DNA from: Rhodanobacteraceae bacterium
GTDB taxonomy: Bacteria; Pseudomonadota; Gammaproteobacteria; Xanthomonadales; Rhodanobacteraceae
Assembly (NCBI GenBank): GCA_003142815.1
Contig: PLNP01000044.1
Span: forward strand, 110,774-174,773
Direction of reading: 5' to 3'
Length of the DNA: 64,000 nucleotides
Position numbers and translations under genes: made by a program. Shown here piece by piece: positions 43,478 through 52,415 of this stretch (position 1 is the first letter of the stretch; each line of letters starts with the position of its first letter). The notes under the pieces were generated by a model that was not told the DNA's origin, did not search any database, and saw only the letters and a program-made list of their open reading frames with translations.

Positions 43478-45968
43478 ACGACCCCACTTCGTTCTTCAGA
43501 ACACGTCAAAACCCATCGGTTTCACGGCGCACTCTGCAAATGGTGGCCCAACAAAAGTCGTCCCAGACCTCCCACGAGAGCAGCACGGTCAGGCGTTGCG
43601 CGCCCAGCTGCAAGCCTTAGAGCCGCTCGCTACTGCTGCGGTCGAATCGCAGCGGGAGCGAGGGCTGGAAAGCGGTTTAGGCCTGCAAATCCAATTCACC
43701 AGCCAACCAAATATCGAGTTGGCCTTCGAGAGCCTCGCCAACGACACTGCGAAGATCGAGCTGCTCAGCGTACGCTCGGAAGGCGCCACTACCTTTGCCA
43801 ATGTGTTCGTGCCCGATGGAAAGCTGGCGCACTTTGAAAAGTACGTTACCGAGTACCTTGGGGAGAAGAAGAACAAGAACGGAGGCGCGCTCGATCATCG
43901 CAATCTCTTGAACACCATCGAATCGATTCGCGCGGCCGAGCTGCGCGCACTGTGGACTGACGTTCCGGACTTGCTGCCCGAGGACCCCACGACGTTATTT
44001 TGGTGGGAAGTTTGGTTGCCCGTTCGCGGGCAACGGGAAGCCGTTGTTGAGGATTTCAAGAAGTTGGCGAGGCTGGCCGAGTGCATCGTCAGCGACAAGC
44101 AGGTCAATTTTCCGGAGCGCTCGGTGCTGCTGATGTATGGATCGCAGCAGCAGTTTTCCCGCTCAGTGATGACGTTGAATTGCGTTGCTGAACTGCGTCG
44201 GGCCAAAGACACGGCAGAATTCTTCGACGGTATGGGCGTTGCTGAGCAGCAGGAGTGGCTCGATGATCTGATGCAACGCGTTCAATTGAGCGAGCATGGC
44301 GACGCGATCCCACGCGTTTGTCTGCTGGACTCCGGCGTCAATCGTGGGCATCCATTGCTGGAACCGCTGATGGACGCAACCGACCTGCATACAGTCGAGC
44401 CAGCCTGGGGAGTCGATGACACAGCCAATCACGGTACGGGGCTCGCCGGTTTGGCCGCCTTTGGCGATCTGACGGACGCCTTGGCATCGGCCTCCGCGAT
44501 CGAAGTCCCCCATCGTTTGGAATCAGTCAAGCTCACGCCTGGCGAGGGTGGAAACGAGGGCGATGCAAAGCATCACGCTTATCTCTTCATGGAGGCAGTG
44601 GCGCGTCCCGAGGTCACAGCACCGAACCGGTCTCGAGTATTCGCCTCGGCCGTCACTGCCTCGGACTATCGCGACCGTGGGCGCCCCTCGTCGTGGTCGT
44701 CGGCGGTGGACAATCTGGCCGCTGATCCAGATGGAGCCGGTCAGTTTCCGCGCCTCTTCGTCCTGTCTGCGGGCAATACGCGCGATCCCAACGCGTGGAT
44801 AACCTATCCCAACAGCCTCGCCACCAATCTAGTGCACGATCCGGGTCAAGCCTGGAATGCGATTACTGTTGGCGCGTATACGCACAAGATTGGTACCGAA
44901 AACCACGCGACACTGGTTCCCGTCGCTGTTGACGGCGGACTCAGTCCCTTTACGACGACGTCAAGGACCTGGGCCAGTGCTTGGCCCTTGAAACCTGATG
45001 TGGTGTTAGAAGGCGGGAATGTAGCGAAGGACGACTTTGGTGCTGTAGGAATGTCGAGCCTCAATTTGCTCACGACCCACCACCGGCCCATTGAGCGGCT
45101 ATTCACGACGAGCAACGCGACCAGTGCAGCATCGGCGCTATGCGCAAGATTGGCCGCACAAATTATGGCGGCGTATCCCCATTTGCGCCCTGAAACCATC
45201 CGTGCGTTGCTGGTCCATTCGGCCGAGTGGACCGACGCCATGCGCGCTATGTACCTTCCCGTCGGTGCGCAACCCAGCAAGAGCGACTACGTCCACCTGA
45301 TTCGCCATTGCGGCTGGGGTGTCCCCGATCTGGGCCGGGCACTATGGAGCGCGAGTAACTCCCTCACCTTAGTACTCGAGGACGTTGTGCATCCTTACGC
45401 CAAGGTCAAAGGCAAAGGCGTCGTCAGTCGGGATATGAATTTGCACGCATTGCCTTGGCCCCGCGAGGAACTGGAGGGGTTGCAGAATGCGATCGTGCAG
45501 ATGCGGGTAACGCTGTCCTATTTTGTCGAACCGAATCCTTCAGCGCGCGGTGCGACATCGAAATTCCACTATCCCTCGCATCGCTTGCGCTTCGACGTTC
45601 AACGACCGCTCGATGGGTCGACCGATGACTTCGTTGCACGAGTCAACGCGGCCGCGCAACGCGAAGACGAAGGCGATCCGATAAATCCCGCAGATCCGAA
45701 CTGGCATTTGGGTGAGCGACAGCGGCATCGCGGCTCCTTGCATCAGGATGTGTGGGTAGGGAGCGCCGCCGACTTGGCCAGCCGAGGCTTCATTGCGGTC
45801 TATCCCTCGGCCGGGTGGTGGCGGACCCGCTCTGCCTTGGGAAGATACGGGTTGCCCGCGCGCTACAGCCTCATCGTCTCCATCCGGACACAGCAGACGG
45901 AGATCGACTTATACAATGCGATAGAGCAGAGGATTAGCATTGCCCAAGAGGTTGTCGTCGAGACCTAA
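43455..45968 (+). CDS. ietS: Subtilisin-like serine protease, IetS-like
   Basis: An 837-residue cytoplasmic S8 peptidase (no signal peptide). The triad is Asp292 (CLLDSGVNRGHP), His326 (NHGTGLAGLA) and Ser557 (SNATSAAS), with the oxyanion Asn441 in LSAGN. The usual GTS around the nucleophile is replaced by NATS, a substitution typical of this branch. An N-terminal extension of about 280 residues and a C-terminal beta-rich region of about 240 are unassigned. It overlaps ietA, so the two are translated together; the ATPase probably controls the protease. Confidence 0.82.
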   Translation: MPDQPPDRRPHFVLQNTSKPIGFTAHSANGGPTKVVPDLPREQHGQALRAQLQALEPLATAAVESQRERGLESGLGLQIQFTSQPNIELAFESLANDTAKIELLSVRSEGATTFANVFVPDGKLAHFEKYVTEYLGEKKNKNGGALDHRNLLNTIESIRAAELRALWTDVPDLLPEDPTTLFWWEVWLPVRGQREAVVEDFKKLARLAECIVSDKQVNFPERSVLLMYGSQQQFSRSVMTLNCVAELRRAKDTAEFFDGMGVAEQQEWLDDLMQRVQLSEHGDAIPRVCLLDSGVNRGHPLLEPLMDATDLHTVEPAWGVDDTANHGTGLAGLAAFGDLTDALASASAIEVPHRLESVKLTPGEGGNEGDAKHHAYLFMEAVARPEVTAPNRSRVFASAVTASDYRDRGRPSSWSSAVDNLAADPDGAGQFPRLFVLSAGNTRDPNAWITYPNSLATNLVHDPGQAWNAITVGAYTHKIGTENHATLVPVAVDGGLSPFTTTSRTWASAWPLKPDVVLEGGNVAKDDFGAVGMSSLNLLTTHHRPIERLFTTSNATSAASALCARLAAQIMAAYPHLRPETIRALLVHSAEWTDAMRAMYLPVGAQPSKSDYVHLIRHCGWGVPDLGRALWSASNSLTLVLEDVVHPYAKVKGKGVVSRDMNLHALPWPREELEGLQNAIVQMRVTLSYFVEPNPSARGATSKFHYPSHRLRFDVQRPLDGSTDDFVARVNAAAQREDEGDPINPADPNWHLGERQRHRGSLHQDVWVGSAADLASRGFIAVYPSAGWWRTRSALGRYGLPARYSLIVSIRTQQTEIDLYNAIEQRISIAQEVVVET

Positions 45969-46016
45969 ACCTCATACTTGTTCCCTTTGCCAAGTGTGCG
46001 TTCTAGCGAGGTAAGC

Positions 46017-47354
46017 ATGACTAAGCCGAAGAATCTGGGACTGGACCTCGATGCCTTGGCAGGGACGAGCGCACACGCCGCCTCGCGTCTGGCGAGCGAC
46101 ACCCTCCGAGAGATGCAAGGTTTCTCCACCGCGGCAAACTCTGCTCGAGAGTGGTTGGCCGAGAACGACATAGCCGCGCACGCGCATCGATGGCAGCAGG
46201 CGAACTCCATTGCCTCGTTGTTCGGTGAGATGGAATCGCAGCGAGCCGAGGAAATCAGGAAACTGGTGAACCCATACGAGAACATCAGGAAACTACTTAG
46301 GCCGAATGCGAGCGTTCGCGCTGCACAGGAGATTGCCGAACAGTATGAGAATCTGATGGCGGGGGCCAATGTCCATCTCGAAGCTGCCCAAGCGTACGCC
46401 AAGCATTTGGATCATTACCGCAATATCGCAAAGAACTATGAGGCGAGTTTTCGGCTGCCGCGTGCCGCCGAAGTAGCCCGCCTACTGGCCGACATCCGGA
46501 TCGACGTCGGCGGTGTTGCGGACTATGCGCGACAGCATCTGGTCGACGTGACGCCCTCTCATGATCTGATCGCCTCGATCTCGCAGCCGTGGCTGAGGGA
46601 GGTCGAAGCGACCGGATCGGCTACCGCGCTATTGGAACTGCAAGGCCTGGGTTCGGTACTGCGGCATGCGCAAGGTTTCGACGATGCCATCACCGCCGCG
46701 CTGCGAATGGATCTCGGCGATTGGCGCGATCGCCTCTCGTTTCCGCAGGCGGTGTTCGAGGACCCCGTCGCGCGTATCGATTTTTACGTCGAGCGTGGAT
46801 TCAACACTTCGCTGACGGACTTCCCGGAAGAAGCTTTTCAGGAAAGTCTCGTGCTCGTCGGGCTGGACGCTGACACGCAAGATATCAGCGAATGGCCAGA
46901 GTCCATGCATGCAGCGGACGCCTTCGAGGAGGCGGCATTCAGGCGGACCAACAAGTGTCACAACTACCTGCAAAGGCTAGAGCGCAGGTTGCGGCAATTC
47001 ATTGATGAAGCCATGACGGCGCAATACGGTGCCGGCTGGCCCAGAAAACGACTCGCTCCGCAGATGCTGGAGTCGTGGGAGAGCAAGAAATCTCGGGCGG
47101 AGAATGGCGGGCTGGTCTTCACGACGTTCATTGAGGCGGCTGACTTCGCTGACTACGAAGCGATCATCTGTCGCAAGGACCACTGGAGAGAAGTCTTCCA
47201 ACGCACGTTCCAACGGCCAGAAAGCGTGCGCGAGTCTTTCCAGAGGCTGTATCCGATCCGGCTTGCGTGCATGCATGCTCGCTTCGTGACGAAGGAAGAC
47301 GTGCTGTATGTGCTGGCGGAGAGCATGCGGCTTCTGAATGCTATCCGGAACTAG
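46017..47354 (+). CDS. Swt1-type HEPN protein, candidate ribonuclease effector
   Basis: A 445-residue protein. Residues 1-310 are helical and unassigned. The C-terminal part (about 315-440) matches the Swt1-like HEPN domain: LRQFIDEAMTAQYGAGWPRKRL, FADYEAIICRKDHWREVFQ and RLYPIRLACMHARFV. The last contains an RX4H motif (Arg415, His420), the ribonuclease site of HEPN proteins. Start 46017 has a ribosome site (gaggtaagc). It lies 48 bp after ietS in the same direction and probably belongs to the operon. Its linkage to IetAS suggests the protease or ATPase controls an RNase. Confidence 0.75.
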   Translation: MTKPKNLGLDLDALAGTSAHAASRLASDTLREMQGFSTAANSAREWLAENDIAAHAHRWQQANSIASLFGEMESQRAEEIRKLVNPYENIRKLLRPNASVRAAQEIAEQYENLMAGANVHLEAAQAYAKHLDHYRNIAKNYEASFRLPRAAEVARLLADIRIDVGGVADYARQHLVDVTPSHDLIASISQPWLREVEATGSATALLELQGLGSVLRHAQGFDDAITAALRMDLGDWRDRLSFPQAVFEDPVARIDFYVERGFNTSLTDFPEEAFQESLVLVGLDADTQDISEWPESMHAADAFEEAAFRRTNKCHNYLQRLERRLRQFIDEAMTAQYGAGWPRKRLAPQMLESWESKKSRAENGGLVFTTFIEAADFADYEAIICRKDHWREVFQRTFQRPESVRESFQRLYPIRLACMHARFVTKEDVLYVLAESMRLLNAIRN

Positions 47355-47388
47355 TGCCGCACTGGAGCGGCAGTTTCACTCCCTAGCC

Positions 47389-47502
47389 CTATTCAACATT
47401 CGTTGAAAATCGCCCTTGGAGTGAAAGAGCGTCGCCATCGGCGAGGCGGTACAACGTCTCGCGCGGCTTCGCTTTGCGCAGCTCGATGTCTTTCAGCGCC
47501 AT
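47389..47502 (-). pseudogene. int: 5' remnant of a P4-type tyrosine integrase
   Basis: From ATG 47502 the minus strand reads MALKDIELRKAKPRETLYRL then ADGDALSLQ, the start of the arm-binding (DUF4102) domain of P4-family integrases, and stops after 37 codons at 47389-47391. The catalytic domain is gone. It sits 176 bp from the 3' end of tRNA-Met, the normal place for such an integrase, and is evidence that the island was once mobile. Confidence 0.8.
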
Positions 47503-47555
47503 GTGAGAGTAGGAGGGGTTGCGAGTAGATGGCCTACTCTCAATCCTACTCTCAC
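47503..47555. promoter_or_regulatory. Inverted repeat at the integrase promoter
   Basis: A perfect 12-bp inverted repeat, GTGAGAGTAGGA (47503-47514) and TCCTACTCTCAC (47544-47555), encloses a second short one (gagtag/ctactc). It lies directly upstream of the integrase start codon and may be an operator or arm-type recombination site. Confidence 0.55.
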
Positions 47556-47678
47556 CAGGGGCCGTATGTCAGCGGACGGAGGTGGACTTTAGTGGGCGAC
47601 TGAAGCCACGAAACCTAGCTGTGATGCCGGTTTCGTGGCGTCCGATACTGTCCGGAGAAGTCCGCCCCGCTCTCGGAA

Positions 47679-47755
47679 TGGTGGCTATGGGTGGACTCGA
47701 ACCACCGACCCCAGCATTATGAGTGCTGTGCTCTAACCGGCTGAGCTACATAGCC
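47679..47755 (-). tRNA. tRNA-Met (CAT), elongator type
   Basis: A complete 77-nt tRNA on the minus strand: acceptor stem GGCTATG/CATAGCC closes, the D-loop has AGCTCAGCCGGTTAGAGC, the anticodon loop is CTCATAA (anticodon CAT), the T arm is GGTGGTTCGAGTCCACC, and CCA is encoded. The 3' end is the insertion site of the island to its left. Confidence 0.95.
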
Positions 47756-47906
47756 ATGGGCGCGCAAACGGAGGTTGCGCGGGAGGGCGTGCGATTCTAG
47801 TGGGCTGCGGCCGTGTGTCAAGCGCGGGCGCGCGCCGAAACCACCATTTGCCTTGCCGCATGCGCGTGCGTTGTGGAAGAATCGGGTCAAACAGAGGCAT
47901 TACGCC

Positions 47907-48461
47907 ATGATCGATCCCGATGGCTACCGACCCAATGTCGGCATCATTCTGCTCAATGCGAACGGACATGTGTTCTGGGCGCGCCGCGTAGGCCGCGATG
48001 GCTGGCAGTTTCCGCAGGGCGGCATGCGCAGCGACGAGACACCGCTTGAGTCGATGTATCGCGAACTCGAAGAGGAAACCGGGCTGCATCCGCATCACGT
48101 CGACGTGCTCGGCGCGACGCCGGGCTGGTTGCGTTACCGGTTGCCGCCGCGGTTGGTGCGGCGGCGTTCGCAGCCGCTGTGCATCGGCCAGAAGCAGGTC
48201 TGGTTCCTGTTGCGGCTGGTCGGTGAGGAGTCGGCATTCCGCCTCGACGCGAACGAGCGTCCCGAGTTCGACCATTGGCGCTGGGTCGATTTCTGGTATC
48301 CGGCGGTGCATGTGGTGAATTTCAAGCGGCGCGTCTACGAACAGGCGCTGCGCCATCTCGTCGTGCTCGCTGAAAACAGTTGCAGCGTGTCGTTGCGCCA
48401 ACAGCAGCAATGGCGGGCGGAGCTTGCGGTCGACCTGAACGGGTTCGTGCCGTCCAGGTGA
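47907..48461 (+). CDS. rppH: RNA pyrophosphohydrolase (Nudix)
   Basis: A 184-residue enzyme that removes pyrophosphate from mRNA 5' ends to trigger decay. The start [20 protein letters not shown] and the Nudix box [23 protein letters not shown] (about residues 38-60) are characteristic. ATG 47907 gives the family start. The Arg-rich insert after the Nudix box ([12 protein letters not shown]) is normal for RppH. The 3' end abuts a decayed kinase on the other strand. Confidence 0.95.
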   Translation: MIDPDGYRPNVGIILLNANGHVFWARRVGRDGWQFPQGGMRSDETPLESMYRELEEETGLHPHHVDVLGATPGWLRYRLPPRLVRRRSQPLCIGQKQVWFLLRLVGEESAFRLDANERPEFDHWRWVDFWYPAVHVVNFKRRVYEQALRHLVVLAENSCSVSLRQQQQWRAELAVDLNGFVPSR

Positions 48462-48811
48462 GGCGCACCGGGTCACCGCGGACGGCGAGCCGCATGTCCG
48501 CATCGATGTCGACGCTGAGCCGAAGTCCCTGCGCTTCGGCGCTGCGCCGCATCAGTTGCGCGACTGCGTCGACGAGTTCGCGCACGTTGACGCCGATGCG
48601 CTCCAGCTCAAGCTTGCCGACATCGAGTTTGTTCGCTTTGCGCAGTGCGCAGTGCCTGCAGCTGATCGCGCAGATCATCGTCGAACGCACGCCGCTGCAG
48701 CGGTGGAGTAGCGATATCGGCATCCGTCGCGGGCAGCACAACGCGCTTGCGCAACACGACGACCAACGCGACACCGGACAGCGCGGGCACGATGGTGCGA
48801 ATCTGTTTCAC
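48459..48811 (-). pseudogene. Decayed sensor kinase remnant
   Basis: A GTG at 48811 overlapping the upstream stop (GTGA) begins KQIRTIVPALSGVALVVVLRK, a membrane segment of kinase type. The frame then breaks, and another frame gives NKLDVGKLELERIGVNVREL and [14 protein letters not shown], typical of the DHp/ATPase junction of hybrid kinases. Most of the sensor and the entire ATPase core are missing. It was probably in one operon with the REC-GGDEF-EAL gene. Confidence 0.7.
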
Positions 48812-51000
48812 AGGACCGATGCCTGGAAGTCGAAGGTCAGCTCCTTGTGGGCCGGCTGGACGAAATTGCCCTGGATGAAATCGACGCCAGCCGTCCACAA
48901 TGCCGCCGCGCCGCGGGCATCTTCGACGCGAGGCGCGATCACGCGCGTGCCGAGTTCTTGCGCGAGCTCGACGAGCGCATGCAATTCATCGCGTATGGCT
49001 TCGCCATCCAGGTGCAGATAGCGCCGCGACAACTTGATGAAGTCGGCTGGCAGCTCGCGCAGCAGGCGTTCGCCGACGACGTCGGCTTCGAAATCGGCCA
49101 GCGTAACGCTGGCACCGAGCGCCCGCATCGCACTCGCGTAGCGGCCGACGTCGGCGCGCGCCGAAGCCGCATCGTTGGCACGCAGTACCAGCGAGACCGC
49201 GCTGCCAGCGGCTCCGCGGCGTTGCAGCAGATCGCCGAGCCATGCCGCGCCGCGCGGATCGCGCACGCTTTCAAGCGATTGGCTGACGAACAGGCGCGAT
49301 GAGCGGCCACTGCGCGTACGCGCATCGATCAGGTCGACGCAGTTCTCCAGCGTCCAACGGTCGACCGCACCGATCAGGCCCGCGCGTGTGGCGACCGGAA
49401 TCACCTCGGCAGCCGCATGCAATCGGCAATCGTCGCCGCTGAGTCGCAGCAGTGCCTGGAACTGCTCCTGCTCCTCGCCGCGCAGCGATACGATCGGCTG
49501 GAACAGCAATTCAAAGCCGCTGCCGTCGAGCGCAAAACGGATGCGCTCGGCCAGCTCGGCATCCATCGCCGCCTGCACGTCGTGCACGACGAAGACACCG
49601 TGCCGGCCGGCCATGCGCGCATTGTCGATCGCATTCTGCGCGGCATCGCGCATTGCATGCGCATGGCTCGCGCCGGCGACAAACGGACAGATGCCGACAT
49701 CGAACACGGTGCGGCTGGTGGGGTCGCTCGTGAACGACTCGCGTGCGATGCGATCGCGAAGGTTCAACGCATAGGCTTCGAGCAGATCCGCGTCGCCTTG
49801 CGGATTGAACGCCAGGAAACGATCGCCGATATCGCTCGCAACGATCGTGCGAGCGCCCGCGTGGGCGACCAGGAACGCGGCTATCTCGGCGAACAGGGCA
49901 GTGAAGCGCGGCGCGCCGAGGCGGGCACGGCGCGCGGCGACGTCTTCGATCGCAAACACCAGGAGCCCGCCGGCCCGTGCGCCCGCGTCATCCATCGCCA
50001 GGCACGCCGCTACCCGCTGTAGCAGGTGATCGCGCGACGCAGGGCCCGCAGGCGCGAGTTGCAACGGTTCGCGGCGCTGGTTGCGCTGCTCACGTACGCG
50101 CTGGACGCGCTCGCCCAATGCGGCAACCAGATGGTGTGGGTGCACGGGTTTGGTCAGGAATTCGTCGCCACCCGCGCGCAATGCCTCGGCGCGCTTGTCG
50201 GCGTTGTGGTCGCCGGAAAGAAAGACGATCGGCGTCTCGGCAAACCGCTCGCGCTGCCGGATCAGCGCGGTCAAGTCGATGCCGTCGCAATCGGACATGT
50301 GCAGACCCATCAGGATCAGCTCCGGCCCGAAATGTTCGAGTTGGTCGAGCGCGGCCAGCGCATCGGCAACCGCGAGCGTCTGCATGCCGGCGTTGCGCAG
50401 GATCGATTCGGTGAATAGCAACTGCGCAGGATCGTCCTCGACGATCAGGATCCGCAATGGCTCGGTGCGATCAGACGCGGTCGCTGCGACGATGGATGGG
50501 TTTTCTGGATCGGCGAGAGGCGGCGCTGGCGGTGCGTCGCGCAGGGGCATCGCGCCCGCCAGCGGCTTGTCGCGGAAACGCAGCCAGTAGTCTTTCGGCG
50601 GCGCTACCAGGAGCGGAAATCCGAGTTCATGAATCGCGCCGGCGACCGCGAGCGCGCCGGATGCGAGCGCAGCCGGCAATTGCAAGCGCGACAGCTGCGC
50701 GATCAATTCGCCGATGCGCGCGCCAGCGGCGCGATCGGGCAGGCCGGCCGGATGCAGCAGTGGCGCGACCTGTTCGCACAGCGCCTGGGTGCAGTCCGCG
50801 ATAGCGTGGGCATCGAGCGAGCGGCAGGCATCGGCGATGAGCATGGCGTCCTCGGCGAGCAGGTACATCGCATTGATGTCCCAGCTCTGCGCCAGCAGCC
50901 GTTCGCCGCGTTGGCACAAGCACGCAAGACGCTGCGGCAACTGGACCTGGAACAGGCGCCGCCGCTCAGGACTTTGCAGACCGACATCACGCGCCAGCAT
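48808..51000 (-). CDS. REC-GGDEF-EAL protein with all three signature motifs degenerate
   Basis: A 730-residue cytoplasmic protein. A helical N-terminal region (1-175) is followed by a receiver domain (about 180-300) whose acceptor Asp is Gly232 (LILMGLHMSDCDG); a GGDEF-like domain with IGDRF in place of GGDEF (about 320-470); and an EAL-like domain (about 480-725) whose EALLR is QALLR. Neither cyclase nor phosphodiesterase activity is expected; it may instead bind c-di-GMP as FimX does. Start 51000 has ribosome site gaggggg. The gene formerly continued into a kinase gene. Confidence 0.82.
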   Translation of the reverse strand: MLARDVGLQSPERRRLFQVQLPQRLACLCQRGERLLAQSWDINAMYLLAEDAMLIADACRSLDAHAIADCTQALCEQVAPLLHPAGLPDRAAGARIGELIAQLSRLQLPAALASGALAVAGAIHELGFPLLVAPPKDYWLRFRDKPLAGAMPLRDAPPAPPLADPENPSIVAATASDRTEPLRILIVEDDPAQLLFTESILRNAGMQTLAVADALAALDQLEHFGPELILMGLHMSDCDGIDLTALIRQRERFAETPIVFLSGDHNADKRAEALRAGGDEFLTKPVHPHHLVAALGERVQRVREQRNQRREPLQLAPAGPASRDHLLQRVAACLAMDDAGARAGGLLVFAIEDVAARRARLGAPRFTALFAEIAAFLVAHAGARTIVASDIGDRFLAFNPQGDADLLEAYALNLRDRIARESFTSDPTSRTVFDVGICPFVAGASHAHAMRDAAQNAIDNARMAGRHGVFVVHDVQAAMDAELAERIRFALDGSGFELLFQPIVSLRGEEQEQFQALLRLSGDDCRLHAAAEVIPVATRAGLIGAVDRWTLENCVDLIDARTRSGRSSRLFVSQSLESVRDPRGAAWLGDLLQRRGAAGSAVSLVLRANDAASARADVGRYASAMRALGASVTLADFEADVVGERLLRELPADFIKLSRRYLHLDGEAIRDELHALVELAQELGTRVIAPRVEDARGAAALWTAGVDFIQGNFVQPAHKELTFDFQASVL

Positions 51001-51090
51001 GGTTTGCCCCCTCGCCGCGCGCACTATAACAGCGCGCGGGGAGGGGGTAGCGCGGCCATTATTGATCCGGCACTCAATAGTTTGGAGGGG

Positions 51091-51130
51091 GATTGATTCG
51101 GTCGCTGAATCCGAATTCGTTCCGAATCAA
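51091..51130 (+). repeat. 40-bp dispersed repeat, copy 1
   Basis: The sequence gattgattcggtcgctgaat onwards is found again, inverted, at 58319-58358 with two mismatches in 40 positions. Both copies are intergenic. It contains the internal palindrome-like gaattcgttccgaatc. Confidence 0.7.
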
Positions 51131-51134
51131 CAGC

Positions 51135-51560
51135 TCAGGGCTTGACGACGGTCAGGATCACGATCGCAATCAACAGCAGGGTGGGGACTTCGTTGAAAAT
51201 TCTCAGCCAGCGACTGGAGTGGGTGTTTGCATCGCGCGCGAACTGGCCGGTCAGCCGGATCAGCATGACGTGATAGACGATCAGGAGCACGACCAGGCCG
51301 AGTTTCGCTTGCAGCCAACCCTGCTGCATATAGGCGCTGCTGGCGTGCATGAACTCCAACAACGTGAGTACGCCAAACACGAGGGTGAGAGCACCGCCGA
51401 TATGGGTGATCATCAACAGGCGCCGCTCCATGATCTTGAGGCGTTCGCGGACGACCGGCTCGGCCGCTTCGGCATGGTAGACAAACAACCGCGGCAGGTA
51501 GAACAGGCCCGCGAACCAGGCCACGACGAAGATCACGTGAAACGCCTTCAGCCAAAGCAT
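51135..51560 (-). CDS. hemJ: HemJ-type protoporphyrinogen oxidase
   Basis: A 141-residue membrane protein with four helices, family UPF0093/HemJ: MLWLKAFHVIFVVAWFAGLFYLPRLFVYH carries the haem-ligand His (residue 8) and the conserved first helix; MERRLLMITHIGG, MQQGWLQAKLGLV and RWLRIFNEVPTLLLI follow. Converts protoporphyrinogen IX to protoporphyrin IX without needing HemY or HemG. Start 51560 is the family start. Confidence 0.9.
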   Translation of the reverse strand: MLWLKAFHVIFVVAWFAGLFYLPRLFVYHAEAAEPVVRERLKIMERRLLMITHIGGALTLVFGVLTLLEFMHASSAYMQQGWLQAKLGLVVLLIVYHVMLIRLTGQFARDANTHSSRWLRIFNEVPTLLLIAIVILTVVKP

Positions 51561-51689
51561 GATGCAGCTCCCGAATGAGGCGGCAAGTATAGTCGGGCCG
51601 CCCAATTTACACGACTGCGCCTTGACCCATCGCGGGTGCGCGGCTATAAGCCTCGACCTCGCGCGCTTGGCGTGAACCCGCCGCAGCCC

Positions 51690-52415
51690 ATGCCCAGACC
51701 CATCCCTTCATTGGTGATCCGGCCGCACGATCCGGCGCAGCAGCGTCGCACGCGGCTGTTGCTCGGGATCGCCTGGCTGGGATCGTTGCTGATCGTCGCC
51801 GCGGTTGTCGCCACCGTCGTCGCGCATGCATCGCACAGCGGGAACTCGGCGCAAAGCGCAAGTGCGGACAAGCAGGCCGACGCGCTGAAGGCGCGTATCG
51901 CCGTGCTCGAGCGCTCCGAGCAGATCGCGCGCGCCGGCGTCGCCGATGTGCAGAAAACCCTGCGCGAGCGTGACGAGGAGGTCGACGGTCTGCGCGCGGA
52001 CCTCGCGTTCTACGGCCGCTTGGTCGGTGGCAGCAAGCGTGAGGGTCTGGCCGTGCACGCGCTGCAGGTCAAGCCGATCAAGGATTCGCTGGCGTGGAAT
52101 TTCAGGGTCACGCTGACCCAGAACTTCCGGCGTGGCGAGGACATCAAGGGCCACATGACGATGAGCGTGGAAGGCGTTGCGGACGGAAAACTGAAGACGC
52201 TCGATTGGAGCGCGCTGAGCCAGGGCGCCAATGGCGCGGGAATCGAGTACGATTTCAAGTATTTCCAACAGGTGAGCGGTACCATCATGCTCCCCGGCGA
52301 TTTCGCGGCCAATCGCGTGATCGTTCGAGCCGATAACGAAAGTGGTCGGGTTGAGCAGGAGTTTCCCTGGAAGGACGCAATCAAGGGCGAGGAGAGCGGC
52401 GATGTTCGGCAGTGA
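51690..52415 (+). CDS. DUF6776 family membrane-anchored protein
   Basis: A 241-residue protein with one transmembrane helix (about residues 24-47), a coiled coil (about 60-110: ADALKARIAVLERSEQ) and a beta-rich periplasmic domain (FYGRLVGG, LAWNFRVTLTQNF, GTIMLPGDFAANRVIV). The layout matches DUF6776 proteins, commonly encoded beside bactofilin in Xanthomonadales. It overlaps the bactofilin gene by 14 bp, implying a shared envelope or morphogenesis role. Start 51690 (MPRPIPSLVIR) is chosen because earlier residues lack support. Confidence 0.75.
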   Translation: MPRPIPSLVIRPHDPAQQRRTRLLLGIAWLGSLLIVAAVVATVVAHASHSGNSAQSASADKQADALKARIAVLERSEQIARAGVADVQKTLRERDEEVDGLRADLAFYGRLVGGSKREGLAVHALQVKPIKDSLAWNFRVTLTQNFRRGEDIKGHMTMSVEGVADGKLKTLDWSALSQGANGAGIEYDFKYFQQVSGTIMLPGDFAANRVIVRADNESGRVEQEFPWKDAIKGEESGDVRQ

